Positions 23,421 to 34,739 are shown, counted from the first letter of the stretch. The stretch is DNA of 64,000 bases from Orientallactaga sibirica (GCA_036365145.1 JAEOAD010000004.1:48514001-48578000); one strand, 5' to 3'. Notes: generated by a model not told the origin, from the letters alone. Translations and numbers: made by a program.

Positions 23421-23975
23421 CAAAACAATAAGAAAAAAAAACCCAACAACAATGAAAAGAGACAGCTTGAATTTTAACCAGAATCACAAGGGGACTATAA
23501 AAGATTCCTAGAAAGCATATGGTAGGGACATTCTGAGACAACCTTGGCTACGCAGTTGTGTAAGGGGAACATTCAGGAGAAATCTGAATACTAGGGTAAC
23601 AAGAACCAGGGAAACATGAACAGCTGGAATATTTAGACCAACTTTTGTATTTCTTTGCAATTTTAATAGGAGTCAACTTTCAAATTTTATTTTCTGTTGT
23701 TCAAACTTGGTTACTCCATGTTTTCTATAACTTAGTCATTCCATTCTAATTCATATGATTTAGTCATTAAATAAAATATATTTAAATCTTTTGAGAAAAT
23801 ATCCACATTTATACTTCTGTAAAAGAAATCTTCATTGATTCCTTTATTGTCATCCACTTCCTTTACTTCTCTTTAAGAATATCAGAAAATGTACAAATGA
23901 GTTTGGTACTTATGTTCATGTAAAGTTCTACTAAATATTTTTGTAGGCCCATAAATACAATTACTTTGGATTAAT
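23421..23975. other. No recognised feature
   Basis: AT-rich unique-looking intronic DNA. Confidence 0.4.
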
Positions 23976-24207
23976 TTATTTTTTAAATTTTTAATTTAAT
24001 TTATTTATTTGAGAGAGAAGAGAGGGAAAGAGGCAGACACAGACAGAGAGAGAGAAAGAGAGAGAGAGACAGAGAGAATGGGCATGCCAGGGCCTCCAGC
24101 CACTGCAAATGAACTCCAGATGCATGAGCCACCTTGTGCATCTGGCTTATGTGGGTCCTTTGGCTTTGCAGGCAAACACCTTAACTGCTAAGTCATCTCT
24201 CAAGCCC
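23976..24207 (-). mobile_element. DIP SINE
   Basis: TTTATTTATTTGAGAGAGA, long GA/CA run, GGGCATGCCAGGGCCTCCAGCCACTGC, GCTAAGTCATCTCTCAAGCCC. Flanks TGGATTAATTT / TGGATTTATTT are the probable target duplication. Confidence 0.93.
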
Positions 24208-24534
24208 TGGATTTATTTTTAAAGAGCTGATTATTATCCTATTTCTTTGATAACAATATAGTGAAGTGATTCTACTAATAAATTAAGACCATCTTAAGTT
24301 CTGACTTGGATATTTTATTTATATATAGAGATATATGTGGATCAAACTAATTGAGAAAAGATTAATCTTTACACAGGCTAAGCCTGGGGACATAAAAGAC
24401 TATGCTCCTTGGATAGAGTTTCTTAAAGACAGGAAACGCATAGCTTCTCCAAAGATTTCCTGATAGATATAAATAAGCAACTCATGATCTGATCTGATGT
24501 GAACTCATGATCTGTCTTGTGCTCAGACTCCCCA

Positions 24535-24540
<6 letters not shown>

Positions 24541-24574
<34 letters not shown>

Positions 24575-24709
24575 AGATAGGGTCTCGCTCTAGTCCAGGC
24601 TGACCTGGAATTCACTATATAGTCTCAGGGTGTCCTCAAACTCACAGTGATCCTCCTACCTCTGCCTCCCGAGTGCTGGGATTAAAGGCATGCGCCACCA
24701 TAACCAGCT
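24541..24709 (-). mobile_element. B1 SINE
   Basis: A T36 tail, GAGATAGGGTCTCGCTCTAGTCCAGGCTG through GGGATTAAAGGCATGCGCCACC. Target duplication CTCCCCATACTTT at 24528-24540 and 24710-24722. Confidence 0.95.
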
Positions 24710-24723
24710 CTCCCCATACTTTT

Positions 24724-25119
24724 GACTGCCTGAAACTGAATAAAAGCTGTGAGTACAGTCAGTTTAGGGAGCACCAGAGTGCATCCCCTAAGCCTCCATT
24801 AAATCATATTTTGAATGTTGTGTGTTCATTTCGTGTTCTTCCAAACACCACTAGACAGTGTGCACAGAAATATCATGTTGTTTTAAGCTGTAGTTAATAA
24901 CTTCACATATTCACATTTTATTATTCTATAAAATTGTTTCCTCAGGATAAATTCAAAGGAGTTGAATTATCAGGCCAAAGTCTATGACCATATTTATAAT
25001 CATTCTGCATCAGTGTGTTGCTTTTTAAGCAGATATTACCAGCTTACCATAAATACCATAATTTCAAATTCTTCACTGTATTACCTTACATCAGCTGTTT
25101 TGGTCCACATAATTTATTT
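24724..25119. other. No recognised feature
   Basis: Unique-looking intronic DNA. Confidence 0.35.
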
Positions 25120-25250
25120 TAGAAATGCAGCAATTAAGTGCCAGAGAGATTAAAAGAGTTGCTTAAAATCATGAAGCTGATTAATGGTGGAATTAGTCAT
25201 GGAGGTAGAAATGGCAAGAAGACGCTACCATTCTGAGGACAATGGGATTA
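25120..25250 (-). mobile_element. MIR
   Basis: GAGAGATTAAAAGAGTTGCTTAAAATCATGAAGCTGATTAATGGTGGAATTAGTCATGG matches GAGAGGTTAAGTAACTTGCCCAAGGTCACACAGCTAGTAAGTGGCAGAGC of MIR in reverse. A further MIR-like block lies at 25690-25830 (CATTTTCTGGGAAAAATGAGATTTC). Confidence 0.6.
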
Positions 25251-25867
25251 CAGGTCCCTTCAGTACCGTTACTATGTCACATTACCCTTAATTCCTTCCT
25301 AGCCTCCTTGGGTGTAATAGCCAACTACAAGCCAAAAAAAAAAAAAATCAGGAAAATGGCATGGGGCAAATGAAAGGGAGGAACAGAATGCAGAAGTCTG
25401 CAAGAGGGTGGTGAGGATAGACAGTGAAAGGAACAAGCATTAAGACACAGCACTGAGGAACTTCTTGATGTAAGTAAAGATCATTGTTGGCCCATAAAGC
25501 ACGTCTGCCCAGCAGTTGGGGTCAAGGCATGGTCACAACTAGGAGACTTACTGATGAGGCCACAGCCGTACAGTGCATGGCTTCTCCTATTTGGAGATTA
25601 TGATAGATTCAGTAATCTAATTCCCAGCACAGCCCACCTCTCGCTCACCAAGAATTAGGGTAATGGCACACATTTCCAAATACTTTCATGCTTCCAAAAC
25701 CCTCCTACACACACAAGCTGAGAATGTCAGAGCAAGCATCATTTCCCCATTTTCTGGGAAAAATGAGATTTCAGACAGAAAGGATAATTGCACCTGGATG
25801 TAGACCAAGTTAAATATAACTGGCAAAGCCGATACTGAAAACTCAATCCTTTGTTTTCTTTCCAAAA

Positions 25868-26005
25868 GTTATTTATTTATTTATGTGCATGTGGGATATG
25901 GGCAAAGGTGCTCATACCAGGGTCTCTCGCTGCTGCAAACAAATTCTTGCCTGGCTTTCCATAGGTGTCTGGGAAAGCAAACATCTTTAACCAGCTCCCC
26001 AGCCC
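25868..26005 (-). mobile_element. DIP SINE, internally deleted
   Basis: TTATTTATTTATTTATG tail, CATACCAGGGTCTCTCGCTGCTGC, then AACATCTTTAACCAGCTCCCCAGCCCC. About a third of the body is missing. Flanks CTGAAAACTCAATCCTT and CTGAAAATTCAACCTTG are a diverged target duplication. Confidence 0.8.
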
Positions 26006-26127
26006 CTGAAAATTCAACCTTGTCTTCTCTCTATACATTCTCTCATATTGATGTGTCTCTTAATGCTTAATGTATCAGAAAACTTACATAGAATACCTCG
26101 AGCAAGTCAATTAAACTTTCGGAAATT

Positions 26128-26325
26128 GGGCTGGAGAGATGGCTTAGTGGTTAAGACGCTTGTATGTGAAGCCTAAGGGACTAGGTTCCATTCCCCACAT
26201 CCCACATAAGACAGATGCACAAGGTGGCACATGCATCTGGGGCTCGTTTACAGTGGCTAGAGGCCCTGGCATGCCTGTTCTCTATCTACTTCTTTTTCTC
26301 TCTTTCATATAAATAAATAAATAAA
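26128..26325 (+). mobile_element. DIP SINE
   Basis: GGGCTGGAGAGATGGCTTAGTGGTTAAG head, GCACAAGGTGGCACATGCATCTGG body, CT run, AAATAAATAAATAAAATA tail. Flanks AACTTTCGGAAATT / AACTTTCTAAAAATT. Confidence 0.95.
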
Positions 26326-26550
26326 ATATTTAAATAACTTTCTAAAAATTTTTTTCTAAAATGAGGAATTTTGAATAGTTAACCTTTAGGTCTTTTTACC
26401 CAATACTAATAACCTATGTCCTGAGTATGTCATCTGTGTGTTTTAATACAAGTACTTGATGGGACCATTTTCATAGATGAAAAATAAAATGTAATCCTTC
26501 TTAACAAATGATATAGACCCAGAAGTTTCATGATTTTAAAAATGACACAA

Positions 26551-26945
26551 AGGGGGCCTGTAAGATGGATCCGTGGAGAAAGGACTTGCAGTGTAAATGT
26601 GGCGACCTCAGTTTGGGTCACCAGCACCTGTGTAAACGCTAGGTGTGGCAGCACATGCCTACATTCTAAGGACTGGGGAGGTGGACAAGAGTCTCCCTGA
26701 GGCTTGCTGGCTGGCTTGTCCAGCTGAATTGGTAAGCTCTGGGTTCAATGAGAGACCACTCCTGCCTCAAGAAAATAAGGTGAAGCGTGTCAGACATCTG
26801 TCATTGACCCCTGACTGCTACACATTGCACACACCTGCATGCACTCCAGCACCGATAAATACACACACATGTGTGTGTGCGCGCACACATACACAATGCA
26901 TAAATACACATATGCATATCCTAAGTACATAAACATGCAAAAGAA
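26551..26945 (+). mobile_element. B4-type dimeric SINE
   Basis: tRNA-like head (GATGGATCCGTGGAGAAAGGAC, GTTTGGGTCACCAGCACC), B1-like middle (AGGTGTGGCAGCACATGCC), the B4-typical CTCTGGGTTCAATGAGAGACCACTCCTGCCTC and AAATAAGGTGAAG, and a (CA)n/(GT)n tail with ACACATGTGTGTGTGCGCGC. Confidence 0.8.
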
Positions 26946-26968
26946 AAGACACAAAGAATAGAATTTTA

Positions 26969-27196
26969 ATATTTTATTTTTTATTTATCCATTTATTTAT
27001 TTGAGAGAGAGAGAGAAAGAGAGGCAGATAGAGATAGAATGAGAGAATGGGCATGCCAGGGCCTCCAGCCATTGCAAATGAACTCCAGATGCATGCGCCA
27101 CCTTGTGTATCTGGCTTACATGGGTCCTGGGAGTTGAACTGTGGTCCTTTGACTTTGCAGGCAAGCGCTTTAACTGCCAAGCCATTTCTCCAGCCC
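26969..27196 (-). mobile_element. DIP SINE, first of a stacked pair
   Basis: TATTTTATTTTTTATTTATCC tail, GA run, GGGCATGCCAGGGCCTCCAGCC, CAAGCCATTTCTCCAGCCC. Bounded by AAGAATAGAATTTTA at 26954-26968 and 27197-27211. Confidence 0.95.
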
Positions 27197-27211
27197 AAGA
27201 ATAGAATTTTA

Positions 27212-27424
27212 AAAATATTTTTATTTATTTATTTGGGAGACAGAAAGAGGCAGAAAAAAAGAAAGAATATATGGGCATGTCAGGGCCTCCTGTCACTGCA
27301 AACAAATTCCAGATGCCTGTGCTACTTTGTCCATCTGGTTTTACATGGTTACTGAGTAATCGAACCCTGGCCATCAGGCTTTACAAGAAAGTCCCTTTAA
27401 CCACTGAGCAATTTCTCCAGACCC
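27212..27424 (-). mobile_element. DIP SINE, second of a stacked pair
   Basis: ATTTATTTATTTGGGAGACAG, GGGCATGTCAGGGCCTCCTGTC, GAGCAATTTCTCCAGACCC. Bounded by AAGAATAGAATTTTA (27197-27211) and AAGAACAGAATTTTA (27425-27439), in the same orientation as the copy before it. More diverged than that copy. Confidence 0.94.
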
Positions 27425-27439
27425 AAGAACAGAATTTTA

Positions 27440-28744
27440 GATGGATACGCATTCTAATGGCAACAGATTTTATTTTCACATTCAAGAAGGCAAAAGGATG
27501 ATAATTCTGTTTATTTGTCAGAAAGATTCCTAGCTGACCAATAAACAAAAGAGAACACCTCAAAGCAGGACCCCAGGAGAACATGTTGTGGCTTTTTTAG
27601 GTGACTTTTGAAGAGCATACCCCCGTAACATGTGCCTTGGTTCAAGTGAGACGCAGGAAGCCCAAGAGTATGGGCAAAAGGTAGAGTCCAGAGTACTTTT
27701 CAACTGTGAGTCCTCATCTAGTGATGACATGAAGTGGACATAGTATACATCAAACAGCGTATTTTAAGCACATAATGAAATATAGTACCTTACCAGAGTA
27801 CGACACAGAAAGCCCAGGATGGAGCAGTCACGGAGAGGCTCTGCTACTCTCCGCCACAGAGCGGGAACTCAGCAAACCACACCTCTGCTGCCTGTGCAAC
27901 ATGAAGGCCTTGCAAGGTTTGACTTCTCAGAAGCACTCAGGTAGAGGCAGGCTGCCAGGAAGAAGATGGGGCTTGGTCCATTCTGCTTTGCTTCCAGTTC
28001 TTATCATCTTCCCAGCCATGCATCTGCTTCTGGTGCTGGTAGTAGCTGGCTACTGTTGGCAGTTTCTCCATAATCCCAGTGCCAGCTTCCCTGTGTTTCC
28101 TCGGCTACATCAGCTTTCCAGGCCCCTCTCTCAGAAGTCTTATTGGACTTCCTGACTCTTCTTCTGAGCTTCTTAGTTCTGACAACTCCACCCTCTTTCT
28201 GAAATCCCTTGATCCCTTGAGTTTTCTTGCCATGACGACCTCCATGACTCTTTAGGGCAGCACTAATGGAGAGCGTTAGTCCTTGAGACGTTTGCTTCTG
28301 ATGCACAATGCAAAGGAGCTTATACCAGAGGGTAAGCTAATATTATCACCAAGCCCATAGTTTATTCATAGGTAGTCTATCTCAAATAGAAGTAGTGAGT
28401 TGACTCACATGCTAATACAAACTTCTTAGTTACTGAACACAGTGGGTCAATGGCTGGCAGTTCAGTTGCCTTGATTTATGTAGCCTTAGTGATTCCATCC
28501 AGCTAATAATTTTTTTTTATATTATAACTACTCCCAAAATAACTTCCTGTGATTTCTGCCACCTAACAGGTCCCTGCTAGAAAAGTTTGTTATTTTGGTA
28601 AAAACCTTTTATAAATAATCTAAATTTTTATAGTGAAAACATCTACATTGCTTTTCCATGACATTCTATTTAGGACAAAAGAGCAAGCAACTCAAAGAAA
28701 AATATTAGAAGAATTCCACCAAATATAAATTTCCACCTATAAAT
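27440..28744. other. Unexplained stretch with opposed open frames at 27775-28306
   Basis: 27840-28310 is visibly less AT-rich than its surroundings and is open on both strands (126 aa plus; 100 aa minus with a Lys/Arg-rich middle). I recognise neither product. No repeat family, initiator context or splice pair was convincing, so I do not call a gene. Confidence 0.3.
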
Positions 28745-28862
28745 GACCAAACCAACCAACCAAATGGCCCAGGCTGGCCCAGACAGACCTTTAGCTCTCC
28801 ATTCTCCTGCCTTGGTGGTCTCAGTCCTGGGATTACAAGTGTGTATCACTATACCAAACTGG
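28745..28862 (-). mobile_element. Old B1-related SINE
   Basis: GGCCCAGGCTGGCCCAGACAGACC, CTCCTGCCTTGGTGGTCTCAG and CTGGGATTACAAGTGTGTATCAC are a reverse 7SL-type core, diverged; the tail is an ACCA-rich run. Confidence 0.65.
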
Positions 28863-29130
28863 TTTATTTCAGGACCTAAGAGAGTGTGTTAATTTTTATG
28901 AGTATGTTGCATGCTAGGACTTCAATGTGCCTAGGTAATTTGAGACATTCTTTTACAAAAGTACTTGTCTCTGTCAATCACATGTGCATAGCACTGACAG
29001 GTTCAGACAACAGAGATGGATTTACTTCAAACTATGGAGAAATCTCCCAGCAACAACTTAGTAGTTCATTTGCATGTCTGTAAGTTAAATGCCACATAGT
29101 GTCTACTTGCCTACCCTTTTTCTATTTTTT

Positions 29131-29132
29131 AA

Positions 29133-29164
<32 letters not shown>

Positions 29165-29502
29165 CATGTGTGTGCATGTGTGTGTGTATTCATGATGTAA
29201 TGTGGAGTGGAGTGACGCTCCATAAGGGATGCTTGCCTAAAGTGGCTGGATCTGAGCTTTCAGGTATCTTGCTCCATCAGTCCTCTGTTCTTCTGCCGGA
29301 TCTTGTTTTGAGCAGGAGACTCTTTATTGATTCCAGACCTTACAGGGTCTTCAGTGTCAACTCTGCTCTCCTGTGGGACTGTGATTACAGGCAAACCTGG
29401 CTATACTCAAACTGTTTACCTGTGATCTATAAATTCAAATTCTGGCATCTCAGGCCTCCTTAGCTTCTCATGCCTGAGCAGTTGAGCATCTTTCCAGCCC
29501 AT
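29131..29502 (-). mobile_element. B4-type dimeric SINE
   Basis: A (TG)n run at 29131-29188 is the tail of a minus-strand element. It continues with ACTCTTTATTGATTCC and GGGACTGTGATTACAGGC, and closes on the tRNA-like end CATGCCTGAGCAGTTGAGCATCTTTCCAGCCC. Confidence 0.7.
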
Positions 29503-31848
29503 ATTTGCCTACTCTTTTTAGGGCAGGAAGGACATTCAGTTTCCCCTAGAAGATGAGATATAGCCAACTTGATTTACTTAAAGACATAGGAAAACTGCAA
29601 GCTTTTTATATCACCCAGATAATAATCCATATTTCTGATACTGGGAGTAAAATTGCTCTACTAGTCTGGTATTGTGAGAATTTTTATAGCTAAATTATTT
29701 GGAAACATCTTAACACAAAGAAAAATGTATGCTATGTTGGTAAGAGTACTCTATTTTAAAATGCTTACAATATTGTGAACATTTTCAGTTACTTTGCTTT
29801 TATAGTTAAGGCTGTATCCACAACTGTTTTTCACTCCTGCTTAAGATAGGTAAATATATTGTCCTTGCCAAAAGAGTTCAGAAAAATATTTTAAAATATA
29901 GATTAAAGTTATTTAAAGTAGAATAAAGACTTGGTTAGATTAACTTAAGCAAAGAAAGATTTCATTTGGAAATTGTGCAGTCTGGCAATGTGGAGAAAGC
30001 GCAGGAATAAGAGACAGCAGCATGTGCACAATTTGAGGTTCAGACTTAGTAAACTTACTGTGGGTCCTTCAGAGTACCAACTGCCCTTCTGAACTGCTTT
30101 CCTGCCATGAAATAGATGGCTGATGAAGTCCTCCAAAGGTATTTTGGTCACAGGATTCACTGTACACATTTCTGTCTCTCATTATGACTAAGACAAAACC
30201 AAACAGCTCATCCAAAGTGAGGGCAGCTCAGACAGCATTAAAGAAAGAACTCCCAATACAAATTAACTCAACCGGAACATGTCTAAGTCTTTTATCTCTT
30301 TAAAAGCATTTGTTATAACCAGAGGCAGTTGAAAGGAAACTGGTAAAAAACTGATGTCATGTAATACAAAATAATTCCCAGGCATACATTTTATTGCCAA
30401 GTCCTTTTTCTGCCTACATGGTCCACTGGCCTTCAGCTCTGGATCCTTGAGCTCCAGTCTGGACAAAAGCTAATTTCTTTGCATCTAGTTTGTGTAGGGG
30501 CAGAGTGCTCCAGAGCCATGTCAAAGTGCCTTCCTACTCTGGTGCCAGATGGCTAGCCTTGTGAGAACTAAAGAAAACCACATCCAGCAAGCCTGGTGGA
30601 CAGGACAAAAGAGTGTTCCTGGCTCCGACCATCTGCTTCTCACCAACAAAGCCAAGCGTGCATCCCAAACCCCGACCTTGGTTAGCAACACCATATTCCC
30701 AAAACACACAATTCTTCCAAATGAGCTCAAATGCCATTCAGATTTAATGCTTTCCACTTCTTTCATAGTAGTAAAATTGTAAGAATAACTGTTCTACCAT
30801 CAGTCTAGCTTTTGTCAATAAGTTTTGAGGAGCCAAACTAAGTTACTTTTACTATGTTTTCTATGCGTAAAAAATTCGTCATATTTAGAGTGAAGTTTAT
30901 CTACTTAAAATCTATTCAAATAGCCTCCAAGGAAAAGACAAGAAATTAAAAAAAAAAAAAATAGCTCTACGAGACTACAATACCAAGAAACAACAAGAAC
31001 TTATAAGAGAATTTGCCACAAGCAGACAACACCTGATAATGCAGACTGTAAAAATAAAGGCATATTTAACATTTTCATGTCAATATTTATGATTCACTAG
31101 TAAACCATGCTACTCATCCAATCCTCTATTTTAGAATATTTTTATAAGTTAAAATAACACTGATATTACTTTGGAGGTTAATAGTAGAATATACTTTTTA
31201 AATGATTTCCTGTTTCTATGAAGTTATTATTGTTTATATGAACAGATGTCTTCATGAATCTTGAATTTAAGCTGCTTATTTTGTCAGTAGTGCCAGAAAG
31301 CACTGAAATCACCAAGAGGAAAATAACAGGACCCCATAAAGAAGTATCTTCATAGATTAAGTTAAAGTAGTTTCTTAGACTCATGAAGCATTTAGCAGAG
31401 CAGGATCGAAGAAAATCAACCATACAAGGAGATGAATTCTCCACCAGCAGTGGTATCACCCTGTTAACTTATATGTAAGGCACTAAGATAGCAATTTCTA
31501 CTTTGAAGACTATATGCTAACACACATTAAACAACTGATGTTCAAGCTATTCTATGTAAAAACTCTTAACTTCTTTCATAATACCAGTTGGGTTTTATAA
31601 AGCTCCTAATGCAAAACCAGCTACAACAGACATAGAACTTCACATCTTTCACTGGAAAAACAAAAGTATTTTATATCTATGCTTAAAAAATGCTCAAGGT
31701 AAAGAATACACTTCAAAATGCTTTTGATAAATCAAACTAAAATGTACAAATAACTCTTTGATAGCTTGTTATGATTTGTTAAAATACAGTCACATATTAA
31801 AAAAATGGGATATAGGATTACCCAAAAATTATATAAAATCATTTGGTA
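29503..31848. other. CERS6: Repeat-poor intron next to the CERS6 exon
   Basis: No SINE, LINE or LTR recognised; only an A-run near 30947-30961. Opposed frames at 30521-30782 have no coding support. Confidence 0.4.
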
Positions 31849-31856
31849 GTTCCTAC
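31849..31856 (-). promoter_or_regulatory. CERS6: Splice donor of the CERS6 exon
   Basis: On the minus strand the exon ends AAAAAG and the intron begins GTAGGAAC. The last exon base is G and the intron starts GTAGG, an acceptable U2-type donor that departs from GTAAGT at two positions. Confidence 0.85.
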
Positions 31857-31914
31857 CTTTTTCAAGAATCGGACTCCATAGCTAAATACATAGATGTAAA
31901 ATGAAAATCTCCAC
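31857..31914 (-). CDS. CERS6: Internal coding exon of ceramide synthase 6 (58 bp)
   Basis: Read on the minus strand, this 58-bp exon starts with G, the third base of a codon split by the upstream intron. It then gives 19 codons with no stop: [19 protein letters not shown], ending in phase 0. Ceramide synthases are ER membrane enzymes that N-acylate sphingoid bases with fatty acyl-CoA. CERS6 prefers C14-C16 acyl chains. This peptide is the start of the TLC (TRAM-LAG1-CLN8) domain, just after the Hox-like region, and holds part of a membrane segment. From memory, vertebrate CERS6 reads [20 protein letters not shown] here. The split codon xxG fits the Met, and the only differences are L to I and T to S. 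CERS5 has a clearly different stretch (FLWSS instead of FLKK), so CERS6 is preferred. The acceptor is TTTTCTACAG/G and the donor AAAAAG/GTAGGA. No other CERS6 exon was seen, which implies introns of more than 31 kb on both sides. A retrocopy is excluded by the splice sites and the missing adjoining codons. Confidence 0.93.
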
Positions 31915-31938
31915 CTGTAGAAAAGAAAAAAAGTTAAG
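31915..31938 (-). promoter_or_regulatory. CERS6: Splice acceptor and branch point of the CERS6 exon
   Basis: On the minus strand a pyrimidine-rich tract (CTTTTTTTCTTTTCTACAG) ends immediately at the exon. A CTTAAC motif lies just upstream. It fits the branch-point consensus yUnAy, with the branch A about 20 nt before the exon at position 31934. The tract and AG are seen directly; the branch point is inferred. Confidence 0.85.
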
Positions 31939-34739
31939 ATATTCAGTTTATATATTTCACAACACATTTTGAAATATAGGATGGAAAACAATTAAATTTA
32001 CCATCAAGGAATATACGTAATGGCAAATTACTAGCCAAATCCATATACTCAAATGCATGGCTTTCAAGAAGTATTTCAAGTATGAACATTCATCATAATA
32101 TTTCCTTCAGTGAGTTACCAAATCTGTCCCTTTGCTCATCTCCTTTCCTAACACGTGACTCTCCTCTTATTAGTCACTTATGAACGGACACAGTGCATCT
32201 ATATGAATGCATTTAAGATTTTTATTACCAAAAGCATTTTACACTAGCACTGAATTCCCAATTTTATTTTTGTACTTTTTGAACATGAGAAGCCACACCT
32301 CTAAACCTGCCCCTGTTTCACTGAGTCATGTTGTTAGTGGAACCTGCATTATAAACTGTTGATGGAAACAAAGGAGACAGTACCTCGTCCACATGTTACC
32401 ATTAAAATGCAAACTGCCCATGAGTTTGCAAGTCATGTAAAAATTTCAAATGAGGTTAACAATGAAAGATTTCAGGAGATGACTTAAATTACATAAACAT
32501 CATCTGAAAGCAATGACAGTTACATTCAAAAAAAGAGGAAATGATGGTAGGGACCTTATCAGCTGGTTAAAAATCTGCTAGCAGATACAAGTGCTTGTCA
32601 GCCATTCACAGGCAGTGTCATTCCTGGGAATGGGTCAAAAAAACCTTCCTAGGAAAATAGAAAAGCAGTGACTCTAAGACCCTGCAAAAGTCCTCTGGTA
32701 AGTAAAGATAGCTCACTTATGCAATATCCAAGGAAAAGCTTAATTTAAACCCCATCTTCATTTGCAAGTTCTTGGTGGTTGTAAGTGGTCTGTGTGTTTC
32801 TATCTGAGTTGGTGTTCAAATTCTAGATCAGAACTTAATACCAGGTTTACTTCCATGAACATGTAACTTGTACAGCTACACAGGACCCCATGCCCTGCTA
32901 ATGCTTTCCTATCACCATCTTGAGATTCTAAAGAACTGCTAAACAAGGGGTCTCACAATGTATTTTCTATCGGGCCCTGAAAATTATTTAGCTGGTTCTG
33001 ATTAAGACCATAGATTCTTCTCAATTTTGGATAAATCTGTCAATACCCCTTTACCTCAGTCCTATCTCTGTCAAGGGAAAGTTGATTCTACTATAATTGT
33101 GACTCAAAGATGACAGCATGAGTGATTTCTTCTTTTCTCTAGTCCCCATCTCTCTTTGTTATATTGAAGCAGCCTGCTGCAAGCATTTGCCTTGCTTTTC
33201 CTTCACTCTGGAGACAACTGATTGTACAACTCCTTTAGTAAATGATTTATAACAGCTGTTTCAATCTCGGCTGCTGGTAGTAGGCAGGATCAGGCAGCTT
33301 TTATGTATAATAAAAATTTTATAGAAGTCATTGGAATTCCTACCATCATTCATATATCTACATTTTATTTCACCACTAAAATGACCCAGTTTTCCTAAGA
33401 CACAGGTTCTATTACAGGAGCACAGATGCCTACGTCATTTGAATAACAACTTGTAATGAATATTTACAAGGGAGAGTTTATTTCCACAAAATATCTGCAG
33501 GAAGTAAAATTTGCAAGCATTTTGCAACATGAAAAAAGTGCTGGATTTGTGAAGTTACATATAAATTACAGCTCCAAGACTAGTCTCTTCCAATCCTTAA
33601 CGAAATATCTCTAAAAGAGATAAATTGCATGCAAACACAAAAAGGAGAGGTGACCTTCAAGCTTTATGACCTTCACTCCTTCAACAGGAGTAAGGAAGAA
33701 GTCTTTTAACAGTAAAAAATAAAAAAAGATTTTATAAAGTGATTAAAGGTGACACAAAAAAGCTTGTTTGAGCCCTAAAGGAAATAAGAAAAAATCTTTC
33801 TCTGCCTGTGCCCCTTTCTCCATTTCTATCCATCTGGCCCAGAAAACTAGGCAGTTCTTTGTCACAGATGATGATGCTTTTGAGGCAGCAGGAGAATCCT
33901 CAAACTTCACCTCCATCAGTTACTGATTGTTCCTTTTTTATTTATTTATTTATTTTTTATTTTTTTACAACTGGAAAGAAGGGGAAGTACTTTGTACCCT
34001 GGCAGTTTCAGTTGCATAAAAACAGATTTAGAGACAAGATGATCTTTAAAAGTGCTGCATTCTAGGAGTCAGGGTTGTTTCATAATGAAAAAAAAAAAAG
34101 GATCTGAGATAGCCAATAAGTCCACTGAAAATGGGTCATGGCCTACACTCATCAACTTGTTACAAGGTCGGAATCTAAAACAGGAAGACAGAGAACTGAG
34201 CCAAGGGGCGTCCTTTCTAAGAGTAGGTCTAGATGGATCTTTTAATATTCAAGAATAAAGATAACAGCTGAATACCAGCATGAATCTACTAAGCAGTACT
34301 GAATGTGGAAAGTAAAGACTATGCTAAAGACACAATCAAGGAAAGAAAAATCTCTTCAAGATGATCTCTTACAGGAATCAGAAGCAATTTTTAGAAAAGT
34401 ACTTGGCATTCCCAACAGGATACAAGAAGATACAGCTTCTGAAACCAAAAGCAGAAAGCTGTAAATCAACTTCAAAAACTGGTAATGGAAAAAAATATAT
34501 ATATGTGAAAAGCAAACAAAACAGCATCACATAGATAATGAAAGTGAAGCACAACATTGGTATCCACATGGAGAAGGGATAAAGACACAGGCAACAGAAG
34601 CTAAATCACTGACATAGGTTAATAGCAACATGAAGTCAGTACATGAAAAACCATCTCAGAACTACAGGCCAGAAAATGCCAACCTAATCCTAACTGTTTC
34701 TAAGAAAATGCAAGTGAAGTCCTGAAATAGAAACAATAA
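31939..34739. other. CERS6: Repeat-poor intron upstream of the CERS6 exon
   Basis: AT-rich with no SINE recognised. Only a short (TTTA)n at 33937-33956 and an A12 run at 34088. From about 34260 the A-rich, CAAG-rich texture suggests degraded L1 leading into the L1 at 34740. Confidence 0.4.

Larger units (their letters stand above)
1..31848 (-). other. CERS6: Downstream CERS6 intron (part; runs off the window)
   Basis: This is inferred from the same exon. I looked for the next CERS6 exons (TPWLWNTRHCWYNYPYQ, then the block with [20 protein letters not shown]) in reverse complement and saw none, so the intron is at least 31.8 kb. A nested gene inside it is not excluded, but none was recognised. 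Confidence 0.8.

Noticed and set aside
30521..30782. Opposed frames of 81, 67 and 77 aa
   Set aside because: Mirror-image open frames on both strands with no family resemblance; expected by chance in a locally less AT-rich patch.
31440..31470. CCACCAGCAGTGG as a trace of the next CERS6 exon (TPWLWNTRHCW)
   Set aside because: Only the short motif is similar; the surrounding codons do not fit and there are no splice sites.
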